A stretch of 64,000 nt of DNA, taken from contig NZ_CP124576.1 in NCBI RefSeq assembly GCF_000281715.2, forward strand, positions 937,501-1,001,500, given 5' to 3'. Both the position numbers and the translations under genes were made by a program. The stretch is from Sphingobium sp. AP49. Lineage in GTDB: Bacteria; Pseudomonadota; Alphaproteobacteria; Sphingomonadales; Sphingomonadaceae. The notes below the pieces were generated by a model. It made no database searches, was not told the DNA's origin, and saw nothing but the letters and a program-made list of their open reading frames with translations. This document shows positions 17,285 through 25,488 of the stretch, one piece after another. Numbering within the stretch: the stretch's first letter is position 1; each line of letters starts with the position of its first letter.

Positions 17285-17959
17285 TCAGCCAGGTGGAGCG
17301 ACGACCAGATAGGTCACGCCCGATCCCAGATATTGCGGTTTGTACCAGATATTGTTGCACGAATAATAGGTGATGCTGCTGCGGATCACCTGCGGACAAT
17401 TGGATGGCAGCACATAGACTGTCGATCCGACCGTCGGGTCGGCGATGACCACCGTGGTCGAAGGCTGGGCTGCCGATGCAACCACCGCCGCTGTCGTGCC
17501 GGCGACAATGCCAACGGCTGCCGCGTCCCAGAAGGGATCATCGTCCCATCCCCACCAGTAGGGGCCGGGCGGAGGCGGCGGTGGAGGCATCGGATGCGGA
17601 CCTGGACCGGGGCCAGGATGTGGACCGGGGCCGGGACCAGGACCAGGACCAGGATGCGGACCCGGGCCAGGGCCAGGGCCAGGGCCAGGACCGGGGCCAG
17701 GACCAGGATTGGGATGCGGCCGGGGACCATCGCCGCCGCCGCCCGGGCGCGGTGAAGGCGTGTGATGGATGCCGCCGCCTCCGCTTCCCGGCGCGTGGAA
17801 GTTCATGGCGGTGCCAGCGTGCATTGAGCCACCGCGTAGCCCCGGGCCGCCAAAGCGCGGGCGGGTCTCGCCGGCGGTGGTGGCCGCCAGCAGGATCAGG
17901 GTCAGGCCTGCGGTACAACCGCTCCGCAGCCATTGGGTCGGCTTTGTCTTGCCCGTCAT
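17285..17959 (-). CDS. Exported Pro-Gly dipeptide-repeat protein
   Basis: About 224 residues starting at ATG 17959, preceded by GGGAGCAGTGAC. A signal-like hydrophobic stretch (GCTAGLTLILLAATTAGE) is followed by Gly/His-rich sequence. Residues about 79-131 are dominated by alternating Pro-Gly with His interruptions and a polyproline run. The C-terminal part (TVVIADPTVGSTVYVLPSNC, then a second Cys in TYYSCNNIWYKPQYLGSGV) forms a small beta domain found in many proteobacterial surface proteins. It starts one base after the stop of the DUF2092 gene, so the two are one operon and probably act together in the envelope. Confidence 0.75.
   Translation of the reverse strand: MTGKTKPTQWLRSGCTAGLTLILLAATTAGETRPRFGGPGLRGGSMHAGTAMNFHAPGSGGGGIHHTPSPRPGGGGDGPRPHPNPGPGPGPGPGPGPGPGPHPGPGPGPGPGPHPGPGPGPHPMPPPPPPPGPYWWGWDDDPFWDAAAVGIVAGTTAAVVASAAQPSTTVVIADPTVGSTVYVLPSNCPQVIRSSITYYSCNNIWYKPQYLGSGVTYLVVAPPG
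17567..17725 (-). repeat. Pro-Gly dipeptide-coding repeat tract
   Basis: About 160 bases coding a nearly uninterrupted run of Pro-Gly with PHP breaks, built from short GGACCN-type units. Such tracts expand and contract by slippage and would be flexible, extended wall-spanning linkers. The low-complexity DNA is also easy to misassemble. Confidence 0.75.
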
Positions 17960-17960
17960 G

Positions 17961-18767
17961 TCACTGCTCCCCGTCTTGCGAGACCGTTGCGAGGTCGATC
18001 GCGCTGGTGCCGGCGCCGGGCCGGAAGGTGAAGGACGATGCGGCAAAGCTGGGCGCGGTGTTCCATGTCAGGTCGGCGACATAGGAGGGCTTGGCCGGGC
18101 TCGACCGGGTGGTGATCGCGATCCGTAGCGGCAGCGGCTTGGCTCCGCGCGCGATCCATATCTGGAAGTCGAGATCATCCCCACGATAGAAGAACTGGTC
18201 GGCCTCCTGGCCGTTCACCTTGGCATAGCCGACATGCATCGCGGTGCTCAGCCCGTCGGTCGGCGCCCCGGCATCGGCCCAGTAGAACAGGTCGGCCAGC
18301 GGCAGCGAGATGCCGTATTTATCATAGATGGCATCGACGGCATCGACGATCTTGCCGGGCGTGGCGACCGTGGCATAGGCCTTTTCCCGAGGGATGAAGA
18401 CGGTGAAATTCTTGCCGTCGAAATAGAAGTCGCGCACCTGCCGATCGGACTTCATCTCGATATGGAAGCCATTGGGCCGCGCGACCTCATAATGGCCTTC
18501 ATAGCTGAAGCTCAGCTTCATGTCGGATTCGTCGATCTGCCGTTCCAGCGTCGCCTTCGTGTTCAGCTCGAAACTCTTGAGCGTCATGAGATATTTGCCC
18601 ATGCCGGTCAGCGCCTGGATCGCGACCGGATCCAGCTTGCCGGCCGGGGGCGAGGCGGCAGGGGCTGCCGGAGGCGTCTGGGCGGTGAGCGGCGGTGCCG
18701 CAGCGGCGGCGATGCAGAAGCTGATGGCGGACAGGCCGATGGCCAGTCCGGATAGGCGTTTGGGCAT
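17961..18767 (-). CDS. DUF2092-family exported protein
   Basis: A 268-residue protein with a signal peptide (LAIGLSAISFCIAAAAAPP) and a Pro/Ala-rich linker, then the DUF2092 fold. Landmarks are YLMTLKSFELNTKATLERQI, NGFHIEMKSDRQVRDFYFDG and KNFTVFIPREKAYATV. This domain resembles LolA/LolB-like lipoprotein-carrier folds, so binding of a lipid or lipoprotein in the periplasm is possible (inference). ATG 18767 has AAGGAG seven to eight bases upstream. The Pro-Gly-repeat gene follows immediately. Confidence 0.8.
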   Translation of the reverse strand: MPKRLSGLAIGLSAISFCIAAAAAPPLTAQTPPAAPAASPPAGKLDPVAIQALTGMGKYLMTLKSFELNTKATLERQIDESDMKLSFSYEGHYEVARPNGFHIEMKSDRQVRDFYFDGKNFTVFIPREKAYATVATPGKIVDAVDAIYDKYGISLPLADLFYWADAGAPTDGLSTAMHVGYAKVNGQEADQFFYRGDDLDFQIWIARGAKPLPLRIAITTRSSPAKPSYVADLTWNTAPSFAASSFTFRPGAGTSAIDLATVSQDGEQ

Positions 18768-18877
18768 CGCATATCTCCTTGAAGGCAACCGCTACGCTGC
18801 CGCGTCGGGAGACTATCCGCTATCGGGACAAACCCGAATCTGCCGTCAGGATTGACCGTAAGGAGAGATAGGCAGCG

Positions 18878-19093
18878 CTATGGCCGGGCAGATGCCGTGG
18901 CGACGAGGTGCGATGAACTGGCCTTGGGCGGAACCTTCACGGCGCTGCCGAGATCGTCGATCCATGGCACCGATACCGGCATGGCGAGCGCAATGGCACG
19001 AGGAGCCTCGACCAGGGCATTGGGACTGGCCGTCGCGATGGCAAAGCAGATACCGGCACCGGCGGCGATGAAGGCAGACCAATCTCTAACCAT
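18878..19093 (-). CDS. Small membrane-anchored hypothetical protein (71 aa)
   Basis: ATG 19093 is preceded by AAGGGAG with nine bases of spacing and opens a 71-residue protein. One hydrophobic segment near the N-terminus (SAFIAAGAGICFAIATASPN) is followed by a short polar tail. It lies upstream of, and on the same strand as, the DUF2092 operon. No family is recognised. A real small protein is likely but not proven, since high-GC DNA opens many frames. Confidence 0.42.
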   Translation of the reverse strand: MVRDWSAFIAAGAGICFAIATASPNALVEAPRAIALAMPVSVPWIDDLGSAVKVPPKASSSHLVATASARP

Positions 19094-19390
19094 GGCACGC
19101 AGCTCCCTTGCTGGGCGGCGGCGGGACGGAGGCGGTTGCGAACGGCAGGCGACTCGAGACCCGTACGCTGGAATAGGAATGATCGCGCATATGGAGCCAG
19201 CATGCCATAGCGTATTTACCCGGATAACGACCTGCGTCCTGCTTTGGTCCACCTACTTCCCGGCGCGCGTACAAATATTCCATCGCCTGTACCTTAGGGT
19301 CGGGCGGCCCATGGCCTAGGGGTGAATCCCGATGGTTGCGCGCGCAAATGCTTGGATATTCAGACCTGGTTCCGACAGGGAGACTGCAAC
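19094..19390. promoter_or_regulatory. Intergenic region between divergent small protein and DUF4136 gene
   Basis: About 300 bases without a convincing gene. It would have to hold the promoters of both the minus-strand small protein (19093) and the DUF4136 lipoprotein (19391). The stretch 19200-19290 is less GC-rich and may hold them. No clear repeat or operator was seen. Confidence 0.35.
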
Positions 19391-19921
19391 ATGTCCAGAC
19401 GCGCTTTTGTCATGGGTCTGATCCTGGTGCTGGGCGGCTGTGCCACCACGCCGACGATCAAATATGACGCTGATCCGGCCGCCAACTTCAGCAGCTATCG
19501 CAGCTATAGCTGGGCTTCGGCGACCGTACCGCAAGGCATGAACCCGCTGATCTTCCAACGGGTCAAGACCGCGATCGCCAGTGGCCTTGCCGCGCGCGGC
19601 TATAGCGAGGGCAATCCGGGCGACTTCGCCGTCGGCTTCACCCTGGGTTCGCGCGACCGGGTCCAGGTCACCGACTTTGGCAGCTATGGCGCTTTCTATC
19701 GGCCCTGGGGCGGATGGGGCGGCTATCGCGACGTCGATGTCCGCAACGTCACCGACGGTACGCTGACGATCGATATCTATGATACCAAGAGCAAGCAGCC
19801 GGTCTGGCATGGCACCGCGACGCAGGAGGTCAGCGGCCAGAGTCCCGACCAGGCCAAGGTCGATGCGGTGGTCAATGCCGTACTCGCCAATTTCCCGCCG
19901 CCTCCGCCCAAGGCCAAGTGA
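19391..19921 (+). CDS. DUF4136-family lipoprotein
   Basis: A 176-residue lipoprotein. The lipobox LVLGGC follows a short basic leader, and the mature protein opens TTPTIKYDADPAANFSSYRS, the classic DUF4136 start. ATG 19391 is preceded by AGGGAGACTGC. The C-terminal TATQEVSGQSPDQAKVDAVV, then FPPPPPK, is also typical. DUF4136 proteins are outer- or inner-membrane-anchored periplasmic proteins of unknown job. It forms an operon with the DUF202 gene 11 bases downstream. Confidence 0.87.
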   Translation: MSRRAFVMGLILVLGGCATTPTIKYDADPAANFSSYRSYSWASATVPQGMNPLIFQRVKTAIASGLAARGYSEGNPGDFAVGFTLGSRDRVQVTDFGSYGAFYRPWGGWGGYRDVDVRNVTDGTLTIDIYDTKSKQPVWHGTATQEVSGQSPDQAKVDAVVNAVLANFPPPPPKAK

Positions 19922-19932
19922 GGAGAGGCAGC

Positions 19933-20610
19933 ATGGCCGACCATATCGATCCGTCCGCCGCGCCGCAGCGGCCTGAACGCAATGTGGGCGGCCCAGTGCC
20001 GCCCATCCCGCAGGTCGATCCCAATGATCCGGAAGGGGCATCGACCCAATATTCCCATTTTCGCACCGGCCTGTCGCGCCACCGCACGGGTCTGTCGGAA
20101 CATCGTACCGACCTGTCGGAGTTTCGCACGGACCTGTCCCAGCACCGCACCGACCTGTCGGAACATCGTACCCACTTGTCCGACAACCGCACCGAAATGT
20201 CGATGCGGCGGACCGGCATGTCGTTCCAGCGCACCCGGATGAGCGCGGACCGGACGATGATGTCGGAAATCCGTACCGCGTTGTCGCTGATCGGTTTCGG
20301 CTTCACCATCTATCAGGCGTTCGAAAAGCTGCGCGTTGCCGGGAGCATCCAACATGCCGGCGCGCCACGCAATTTCGGCATGGCTTTGCTGGTATTTGGG
20401 ATCATGATCCTGGTCGGCGGGATCGTGCGTCATGTCCAGTTCGGGCTGGAACTGCGCGACCGCCGAACGGAGATGGCCCGGGATGGACTCGTCCATGCCG
20501 ATAGCGGTTTCCCGATCTCGGTCTCGCTGGTCGTGGCGATCTGTCTGCTGGCGCTGGCGGTCGCGGCGGTGCTGGGCATGGTCTTCAACATCGCGCTCTT
20601 GGGCCAATAG
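19933..20610 (+). CDS. DUF202 (YidH-like) membrane protein with eleven-heptad N-terminal array
   Basis: A 225-residue protein. Residues 42-118 form eleven perfectly spaced heptads with the core RTxLS/RTxMS, with Arg-Thr at 44, 51, 58, 65, 72, 79, 86, 93, 100, 107 and 114. The last one leads straight into the first TM helix (LSLIGFGFTIYQAFEKL). Two more TM helices (MALLVFGIMILVGGIV, SVSLVVAICLLALAVAAVLG) complete the DUF202 fold. One or two RTxLA units before TM1 are normal for the family; eleven are unusual. The array should be a long amphipathic helix with stacked Arg and Leu faces. ATG 19933 has GAGGAGAGG upstream. Confidence 0.85.
   Translation: MADHIDPSAAPQRPERNVGGPVPPIPQVDPNDPEGASTQYSHFRTGLSRHRTGLSEHRTDLSEFRTDLSQHRTDLSEHRTHLSDNRTEMSMRRTGMSFQRTRMSADRTMMSEIRTALSLIGFGFTIYQAFEKLRVAGSIQHAGAPRNFGMALLVFGIMILVGGIVRHVQFGLELRDRRTEMARDGLVHADSGFPISVSLVVAICLLALAVAAVLGMVFNIALLGQ
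20056..20286 (+). repeat. 21-bp coding repeats (eleven RTxLS heptads)
   Basis: Eleven in-frame 21-base units encode a 7-residue repeat with invariant Arg-Thr and Leu/Met-Ser at fixed positions. The DNA units are similar but not identical, which argues for old duplication with amino-acid-level constraint rather than recent slippage. Confidence 0.85.
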
Positions 20611-20642
20611 GCCGGGGACTCCCTTGCTCCCCTGCCGCTCGC

Positions 20643-20674
20643 GGGCGGGCCTTTCCGACAGGAAAGACCCGCCT
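20643..20674. terminator. Bidirectional terminator-like hairpin
   Basis: Arms GGGCGGGCCTTTCC and GGAAAGACCCGCC flank GACA between the convergent DUF202 and 597-residue genes. It has one internal mismatch and sits correctly to end both transcripts. Confidence 0.6.
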
Positions 20675-20679
20675 GCTTG

Positions 20680-22473
20680 TCATTTCGGGTTCAGCGTGAA
20701 GGTCTTGCCGACGACGATGGAAATGGCGGATTCGCTGTCGCGCGGGGAGCCGTCGGCCTTGGTCCCGTCCCAGCCATGGGCATATTTCAAGCCTGCGGTC
20801 AGGGATTTGTCATCGGTGACGCCAAAATAGAGCGGCAGTTCGATGCCCTTGCGATCATCCTCGGTATCCCAGGTGAATTTGGGCGCCATCGCCACCTGTG
20901 GCGTCAGCCATCGACCCAGGCGGAAACCGTTCCAGATCATCCGCGCCTCGATCCCGGGCACCAGGCTCTTCACATGCTTGGGGGCCGCGACCTGATAGCT
21001 GGCGCAGGCGGCGGTGCTGAACGGCTGGCTGGTGTCGATCGCCGGGCAGAACAGCGCTTCGTCCGCTTCCTTCCAGCCATCCTTATAGGTCAATGACCCG
21101 ACCAGCGTGACATCGAAATTGGGCATGGCTTCGGGCAGGCGCCAATAGGCGAAGCCGGTAATCCCCCAGGAGGAATGGCGGTCGCTGGTTCCGCCGTCCG
21201 CCAACTTGGTACCGATCTGATCGGGGGTGGCCCTGGCCGCATCGATATAGGCAAAGCCGGGCCGGGCATATTCGACGGTCAGCCCCAGTCCGCGTCGGGC
21301 ATTTTGTTCAGGCGATCCGAAATAGAAGCCGTTGAAGGCCTCGGCATGCGTGACATGGGCATAGCCGCCCTTGGCATCCTTGGCGAAAATCCATGTGATC
21401 AGGTCCTGGCCCTGACAGGTCGAGGGCGTAGCACCGGCCTTGCCCTGTTCCGCAAGGCAGTCCGTGCGGGCGGCCGACGCCATCGCCTCGCCCCGCGCCA
21501 CGCGCGTCACGGCGGATTCATAGGGATACCAGTTGAGCGACACAGTGCCGCTGATGCTGGACCTGGTCGCCAGGCGATCCAGGGCACCGATCGTCTCGCC
21601 ATCCTTTTCCGGCTTGAACGACAGCAGGTCGCCGCCATCGCTCTTCACGCTCAGGCCATAGCCGATGGTGAATACCCGCTGTGCGCCATCCTGGAAGGGG
21701 ATGCGCCGTTTGAACTCGTCGGCCCAGCCCAGCGACAGCGTCGTGCTATCCTTGCTGCCGGTGATCGATGTGAACAGGCCGCGCCGGTCCAGCGGACGGC
21801 CCGGGATCGTCACCGCGCTGGCCGAGAGCGATGTCGACAGGGCCAATGCCTGCTGCACGCAGTCGTTGGGCTTCAGGCCGGCACGGGATGTCGCGTCGTC
21901 GATCGAGCAGGCCGGCGTCGGTGCCCGGCTGGCCGCGACCTGTGGCGGCGGTGCCGGCTCCTTTAGCGGGAGAATGAGTGCGACCGCCACATTGCGGCGC
22001 AGCAGATATGCGTTCCATGCCGTGTCGCGCGCCATATTGGCGGTACCCACGGCCTGCGTCAAAGCCGGCAGGGCATCCCGTTCCGCCTGCATCAGCGTGT
22101 CGAATGCCGGCTTGTCCTGGACTTCATCGCGCATGGCGTCCAGTTGGGTGATGCGCTTTTGCGCCGCATCCAGCGCATCGCCTGCCTTGGTCGATGCGGC
22201 GTTTGCCGCGAACCACTGGTTCAGCAGGGCTTGGGTTTGTTCGTTGAAGGCGACCTGGCGACTGGTCTGCGTCGGCGTGTCGCCGGCGCGTTCGGCTGCC
22301 TGCTTTTCCCGGGTCAGGACGCCATGTTGCCAGTTGAGGAAATCGAGATCCGCCCTCGCGCATGCGACGGTCGCGGTGCCGCAGGCGGGCGGCGGCGATT
22401 GTGCCCATACATCATATCCGCTTGCCGCATAATATATCGCGGCAGTGGTCAAGAATAGATGGCGTCTTCCCAT
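20680..22473 (-). CDS. Exported hypothetical protein, coiled coil plus possible beta-barrel
   Basis: A 597-residue protein with a signal-like start (MGRRHLFLTTAAIYYAASGYDVWA). An N-terminal helical part (residues about 40-170, NWQHGVLTREKQAAERAGDT, MRDEVQDKPAFDTLMQAERD) could be a coiled coil. Two cysteine pairs follow (ACSIDDATS, NDCVQQALA). The long C-terminal half alternates aromatic and polar residues (LSGTVSLNWYPYESAVTRVA, AYWRLPEAMPNFDVTLVGSL) and ends SISIVVGKTFTLNP. It thus reads as an outer-membrane beta-barrel. The family is not recognised; a porin-like or surface role is a guess. Confidence 0.6.
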   Translation of the reverse strand: MGRRHLFLTTAAIYYAASGYDVWAQSPPPACGTATVACARADLDFLNWQHGVLTREKQAAERAGDTPTQTSRQVAFNEQTQALLNQWFAANAASTKAGDALDAAQKRITQLDAMRDEVQDKPAFDTLMQAERDALPALTQAVGTANMARDTAWNAYLLRRNVAVALILPLKEPAPPPQVAASRAPTPACSIDDATSRAGLKPNDCVQQALALSTSLSASAVTIPGRPLDRRGLFTSITGSKDSTTLSLGWADEFKRRIPFQDGAQRVFTIGYGLSVKSDGGDLLSFKPEKDGETIGALDRLATRSSISGTVSLNWYPYESAVTRVARGEAMASAARTDCLAEQGKAGATPSTCQGQDLITWIFAKDAKGGYAHVTHAEAFNGFYFGSPEQNARRGLGLTVEYARPGFAYIDAARATPDQIGTKLADGGTSDRHSSWGITGFAYWRLPEAMPNFDVTLVGSLTYKDGWKEADEALFCPAIDTSQPFSTAACASYQVAAPKHVKSLVPGIEARMIWNGFRLGRWLTPQVAMAPKFTWDTEDDRKGIELPLYFGVTDDKSLTAGLKYAHGWDGTKADGSPRDSESAISIVVGKTFTLNPK

Positions 22474-22598
22474 GAAATTTCATCCCCCGTCATTGTCCCC
22501 GGATCAGGCGGTAGAGGGAAGAAGATGGCATTTATTGTAAATAATCGTCACGGTGGGGCGGCGGGCGAAATCGGTGCTGGCGGCATGGATGAAAACCT

Positions 22599-23228
22599 TC
22601 AGCTTTGCAGCATATCCATCCCGTTATTATAATGATGCCATGCCATGATCGCCGCCGCGCTGCGATGGGGGCGCCAGGCTTCGGCCAGGGTGCGGGTCAG
22701 CTTCTCGCTCGGCCGTTCGGCAAGGCCCAGGATGCGGCCGACCGCGATCTGCACCGCCAGGTCGCCGGCCGGCCAGATGTCCGGACGTCCTTCCGCGAAC
22801 AGCAGATAGATTTCCGCTGACCAGCGGCCGATTCCCTTGATCTGGACCAGTTGGGCGATCGCCGTCTCGTCATCGCGCGGCAGGGCATGCAGGTCGAGCG
22901 CGCCCGCCACCACCAGTTCGGCCAGGCTGCGGGCATAGCCCTGCTTCTGGCGTGACAGGCCACAGGCGCGCAAGCTGTCGAAATCGCGCGCCAGCAGCGC
23001 CTCGGGCGTGCAGCCTTCGCCCAGTTCCGCTTCCAGCTTGCGCCAGACCGAAGCTGCCGCCGCCACGCTCACCTGCTGGCCGACGATGGTGCGCAGCAGG
23101 GTTTCGTAGCCCGGTTCGCGCACGCGCGGCGCCGGATAGCCGACACGGGCGATCACCGCGCCGAACCCGGGTTCCGCCGCGGCGATAATGTCCAGGCTGA
23201 TGCGCAATTCTTCTGCCGTGGTCACCAT
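22599..23228 (-). CDS. alkA: DNA-3-methyladenine glycosylase II (AlkA-type)
   Basis: A 209-residue HhH-GPD base-excision glycosylase that removes alkylated purines. The start ETLLRTIVGQQVSVAAAASV holds the family's typical entry helix. The helix-hairpin-helix reads LVQIKGIGRWSAEIYLLFA, followed by RPDIWPAGDLAVQ with the catalytic Asp. The size matches the shorter AlkA forms that lack the N-terminal extra domain of E. coli AlkA. The next gene (ferredoxin) is on the opposite strand. Confidence 0.85.
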   Translation of the reverse strand: MVTTAEELRISLDIIAAAEPGFGAVIARVGYPAPRVREPGYETLLRTIVGQQVSVAAAASVWRKLEAELGEGCTPEALLARDFDSLRACGLSRQKQGYARSLAELVVAGALDLHALPRDDETAIAQLVQIKGIGRWSAEIYLLFAEGRPDIWPAGDLAVQIAVGRILGLAERPSEKLTRTLAEAWRPHRSAAAIMAWHHYNNGMDMLQS

Positions 23229-23302
23229 GCCAGCCAGCCAGCCCTTGATTTCGAGACCGCTCTCGGTCAGAGCGGCGGGATAAGTCCGAGGGGAATGGGT
23301 AG

Positions 23303-23620
23303 ATGCCGAAGCTGATCGTGGTCAACCGTGATGGTGCCGAACAGACTGTCGAGGGGGACAAGGGTCTCTCGGTGATGGAGGTCATTCGCGACCATGGTTT
23401 CGATGAGCTGCTGGCCCTGTGTGGCGGCTGCTGTTCGTGCGCCACCTGCCATGTCTATGTCGACCCGGCCTTTGCCGATGTCCTGCCGGCGATGAGCGAG
23501 GACGAAAATGACCTGCTCGACAGTTCCGATCATCGCAACGAGACCAGCCGCCTGTCCTGTCAGGTCGTGTTGAGCGACGCGCTGGACGGCCTGCGCGTCA
23601 CGATCGCGCCGGAAGACTGA
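23303..23620 (+). CDS. Adrenodoxin-type [2Fe-2S] ferredoxin
   Basis: A 105-residue ferredoxin. The cluster cysteines fall at C40, C46, C49 and C86, in the adrenodoxin spacing C-x5-C-x2-C-x36-C ([27 protein letters not shown]). These proteins pass single electrons to cytochromes P450, Rieske oxygenases or Fe-S assembly. No partner reductase is nearby, so the recipient is unknown. An extra cysteine pair (C43, C44) sits in the binding loop. The start is ATG 23303. Confidence 0.88.
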   Translation: MPKLIVVNRDGAEQTVEGDKGLSVMEVIRDHGFDELLALCGGCCSCATCHVYVDPAFADVLPAMSEDENDLLDSSDHRNETSRLSCQVVLSDALDGLRVTIAPED

Positions 23621-23630
23621 GTTCGGCCCG

Positions 23631-24392
23631 TCAGGGCTTCATCCGCAGCGTCGCGGCCGGGGCATCGCTGGTCAGCGGCGTCACGGTCCAGACGATGCGC
23701 TTGCCCTCTGGCACGCTGGTCGCACCATCTTCCTGATTCTGGCTGACGATTTCCGCGTCGGTGGTGAGCGTGAAGGTGCCGTTGAGGGCCTTCGCCGCAT
23801 CATCGCCGCCGCCACCCATGCCGGCCGGACCCTGGCTCTTGTCGAAGCCATTGGCAAAGCCCGGCGCCTTCACCCGTATCCGGTCCGTCCCGCGCATCTC
23901 GACCGCGACGAAGGGCAGCACGATCTGTGCGTCGATGTTGAACGGGAAGAGGAAGGCGTGATCCAGCCTGCCGCTGATCGCATAGTCGATCGCGAACTTG
24001 TGATCGCCCAGATACTGGACCGATCGGAAGCCCTTTTCCTTGGTCAGCGCGGCGGCCATGGCCTGCATCTGCGCGGCATCGTCGCTGCCCTTGTCGAACG
24101 CGGGCTCGGCCGGGGCCTTGCTTTGCCCCTGCGCGATGTTCTGCAGCATGGCCTGGCTGTAGGCGCTGTCCTTGCCTTCGGGCGGCGCCACGCCCTCCAG
24201 CGGATCATCCTCGCCGCCGCTGCCCAGCGCCTTGTCCATGTCCGATGCCAATATCTCGCCCTTATAGGCAAAGGCAAAGCTGCGGTCGGCGCGAATGTCG
24301 AGGGTGGATGTGAACGTGCCGGGCGTCACCAGGCAGCCCGGCAGCATCAGCAGTGCGGCAAGCGCGCCCATGGCGCGGGACAGCAGGACCAT
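23631..24392 (-). CDS. Hypothetical lipoprotein
   Basis: A 253-residue lipoprotein. The leader MVLLSRAMGALAALLMLPGC ends in a lipobox Cys. The mature part (TSTLDIRADRSFAFAYKGEI, YLGDHKFAIDYAISGRLDHA, GTFTLTTDAEIV) is beta-rich, with an Ala/Gly insert. It is convergent with the ferredoxin gene (10 bases). No family was recognised. Confidence 0.65.
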   Translation of the reverse strand: MVLLSRAMGALAALLMLPGCLVTPGTFTSTLDIRADRSFAFAYKGEILASDMDKALGSGGEDDPLEGVAPPEGKDSAYSQAMLQNIAQGQSKAPAEPAFDKGSDDAAQMQAMAAALTKEKGFRSVQYLGDHKFAIDYAISGRLDHAFLFPFNIDAQIVLPFVAVEMRGTDRIRVKAPGFANGFDKSQGPAGMGGGGDDAAKALNGTFTLTTDAEIVSQNQEDGATSVPEGKRIVWTVTPLTSDAPAATLRMKP

Positions 24393-24472
24393 GGCGAACC
24401 CCCGTTCGTCTGCGCGAAGACCCAGGCGGGGGGCGCCCGGCCGGATCTTCGCAGATGGTGCCCGTCGGCCGC

Positions 24473-25213
24473 TTACCCGGCGGTGGCGGCGTAAAGGGCG
24501 ATCGCCGCGGCATTGGAGACGTTCAGGCTCTCCATCCGCGGGCTGATCGGCAGCTTAGCGATAATGTCGCAATGCGCCATCGTGTTGTGGCGCAGCCCTT
24601 CGCCCTCGGCGCCCAGCACCAGCGCGACCCGCGATTCGCCGATCGCGTCGGACAGCACGGTGTCGCAGTCGCCATCCAGGCCGATGCGCCAATAGCCCGC
24701 CTCGGCAATCTCTTCGAGCGCGCGGGCAAGGTTCACGACGCGGACCCAGGGCACGATTTCCAGTGCGCCCGACGCGGCGCGGGCCAGCACGCCCGATTCG
24801 GGCGGCGCATGCCGGTCCTGCGTCACGATGCACAGCGCGTCGAAAGCGGCGGCAGAGCGCAAGATCGCGCCGACATTATGCGGGTCGGTCACCTGGTCGA
24901 GGACGAGGATGGGGCGCTTGTCGTCCTGTCCCTGCTCCAGCACGTCGCCCAGCCAGACATCGTCGAGCGGCTCGACCTCTGCCACGATGCCCTGATGGGG
25001 CGCATCGGCCGGGACCATGCGGCCCATGTCCGCCACGTCGGAATAGACGATCGGCAGGACCGGTGGCAGCTCCAGTGCACCGATGGCTTCGCGGGTGCCC
25101 CAGATCTTGCGCACGATGCGGTTGGGATTGGCGAGCGCGGCCGTGATGGCGTGGCGCCCGTAAAAGCGGGGGAAGGCGCCTTTCGGCTTACCGGTACGAT
25201 GTCCTCTTTTCAT
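24473..25213 (-). CDS. rlmB: 23S rRNA 2'-O-methyltransferase, RlmB/TrmH family
   Basis: A 246-residue SPOUT methyltransferase that uses S-adenosylmethionine to 2'-O-methylate a guanosine in 23S rRNA (position 2251 in E. coli). The N-terminal substrate-binding part starts FYGRHAITAALANP. The knotted domain has LDQVTDPHNVGAILRSAAAF, LVLGAEGEGLRHNTMAHCD and the final IPISPR-like LPISPRMESLNVSNAAAIAL loops. The start is ATG 25213. The tRNA-Tyr gene is transcribed away from it. Confidence 0.9.
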   Translation of the reverse strand: MKRGHRTGKPKGAFPRFYGRHAITAALANPNRIVRKIWGTREAIGALELPPVLPIVYSDVADMGRMVPADAPHQGIVAEVEPLDDVWLGDVLEQGQDDKRPILVLDQVTDPHNVGAILRSAAAFDALCIVTQDRHAPPESGVLARAASGALEIVPWVRVVNLARALEEIAEAGYWRIGLDGDCDTVLSDAIGESRVALVLGAEGEGLRHNTMAHCDIIAKLPISPRMESLNVSNAAAIALYAATAG

Positions 25214-25316
25214 GTTTTCGCTCTTTTCACATCACCCCATTGACAGGCAAGCCTCCTTTCGCCATTGAGCCGCCTCCAGCGCGGCGGGAGAGCATTTTTC
25301 CTTCGCGTAGGGCACT

Positions 25317-25403
25317 GGACAGGTGGCCGAGTGGTTAAAGGCAGCAGACTGTAAATCTGCCCGGGTTTCCCGTACGCTGGTTCGAATCCAGCCCTGTCCA
25401 CCA
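25317..25403 (+). tRNA. tRNA-Tyr (anticodon GTA)
   Basis: A class II tRNA with acceptor GGACAGG/CCTGTCC (25317-25323, 25393-25399), discriminator A and an encoded CCA at 25401-25403. The anticodon loop CTGTAAA has GTA at 25351-25353 on a GCAGA/TCTGC stem. The T arm is CTGGTTCGAATCCAG, and a long variable arm lies between, as expected for bacterial tRNA-Tyr. The divergent neighbour is rlmB. Confidence 0.96.
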
Positions 25404-25488
25404 CTGCCCTTGTCGGCGCGCCGCCTCTTTCGGGTTTCCGGTCCGCGCGCCGCTTCAGCCGAGCCCGTTACCGCAAGAGGAACGCCGC

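Noticed and set aside
25240..25268. TTGACA sequence before tRNA-Tyr as its promoter
   Set aside because: The -35-like hexamer is good but no acceptable -10 was found at 16-18 bases, so it is too weak to list as a feature.
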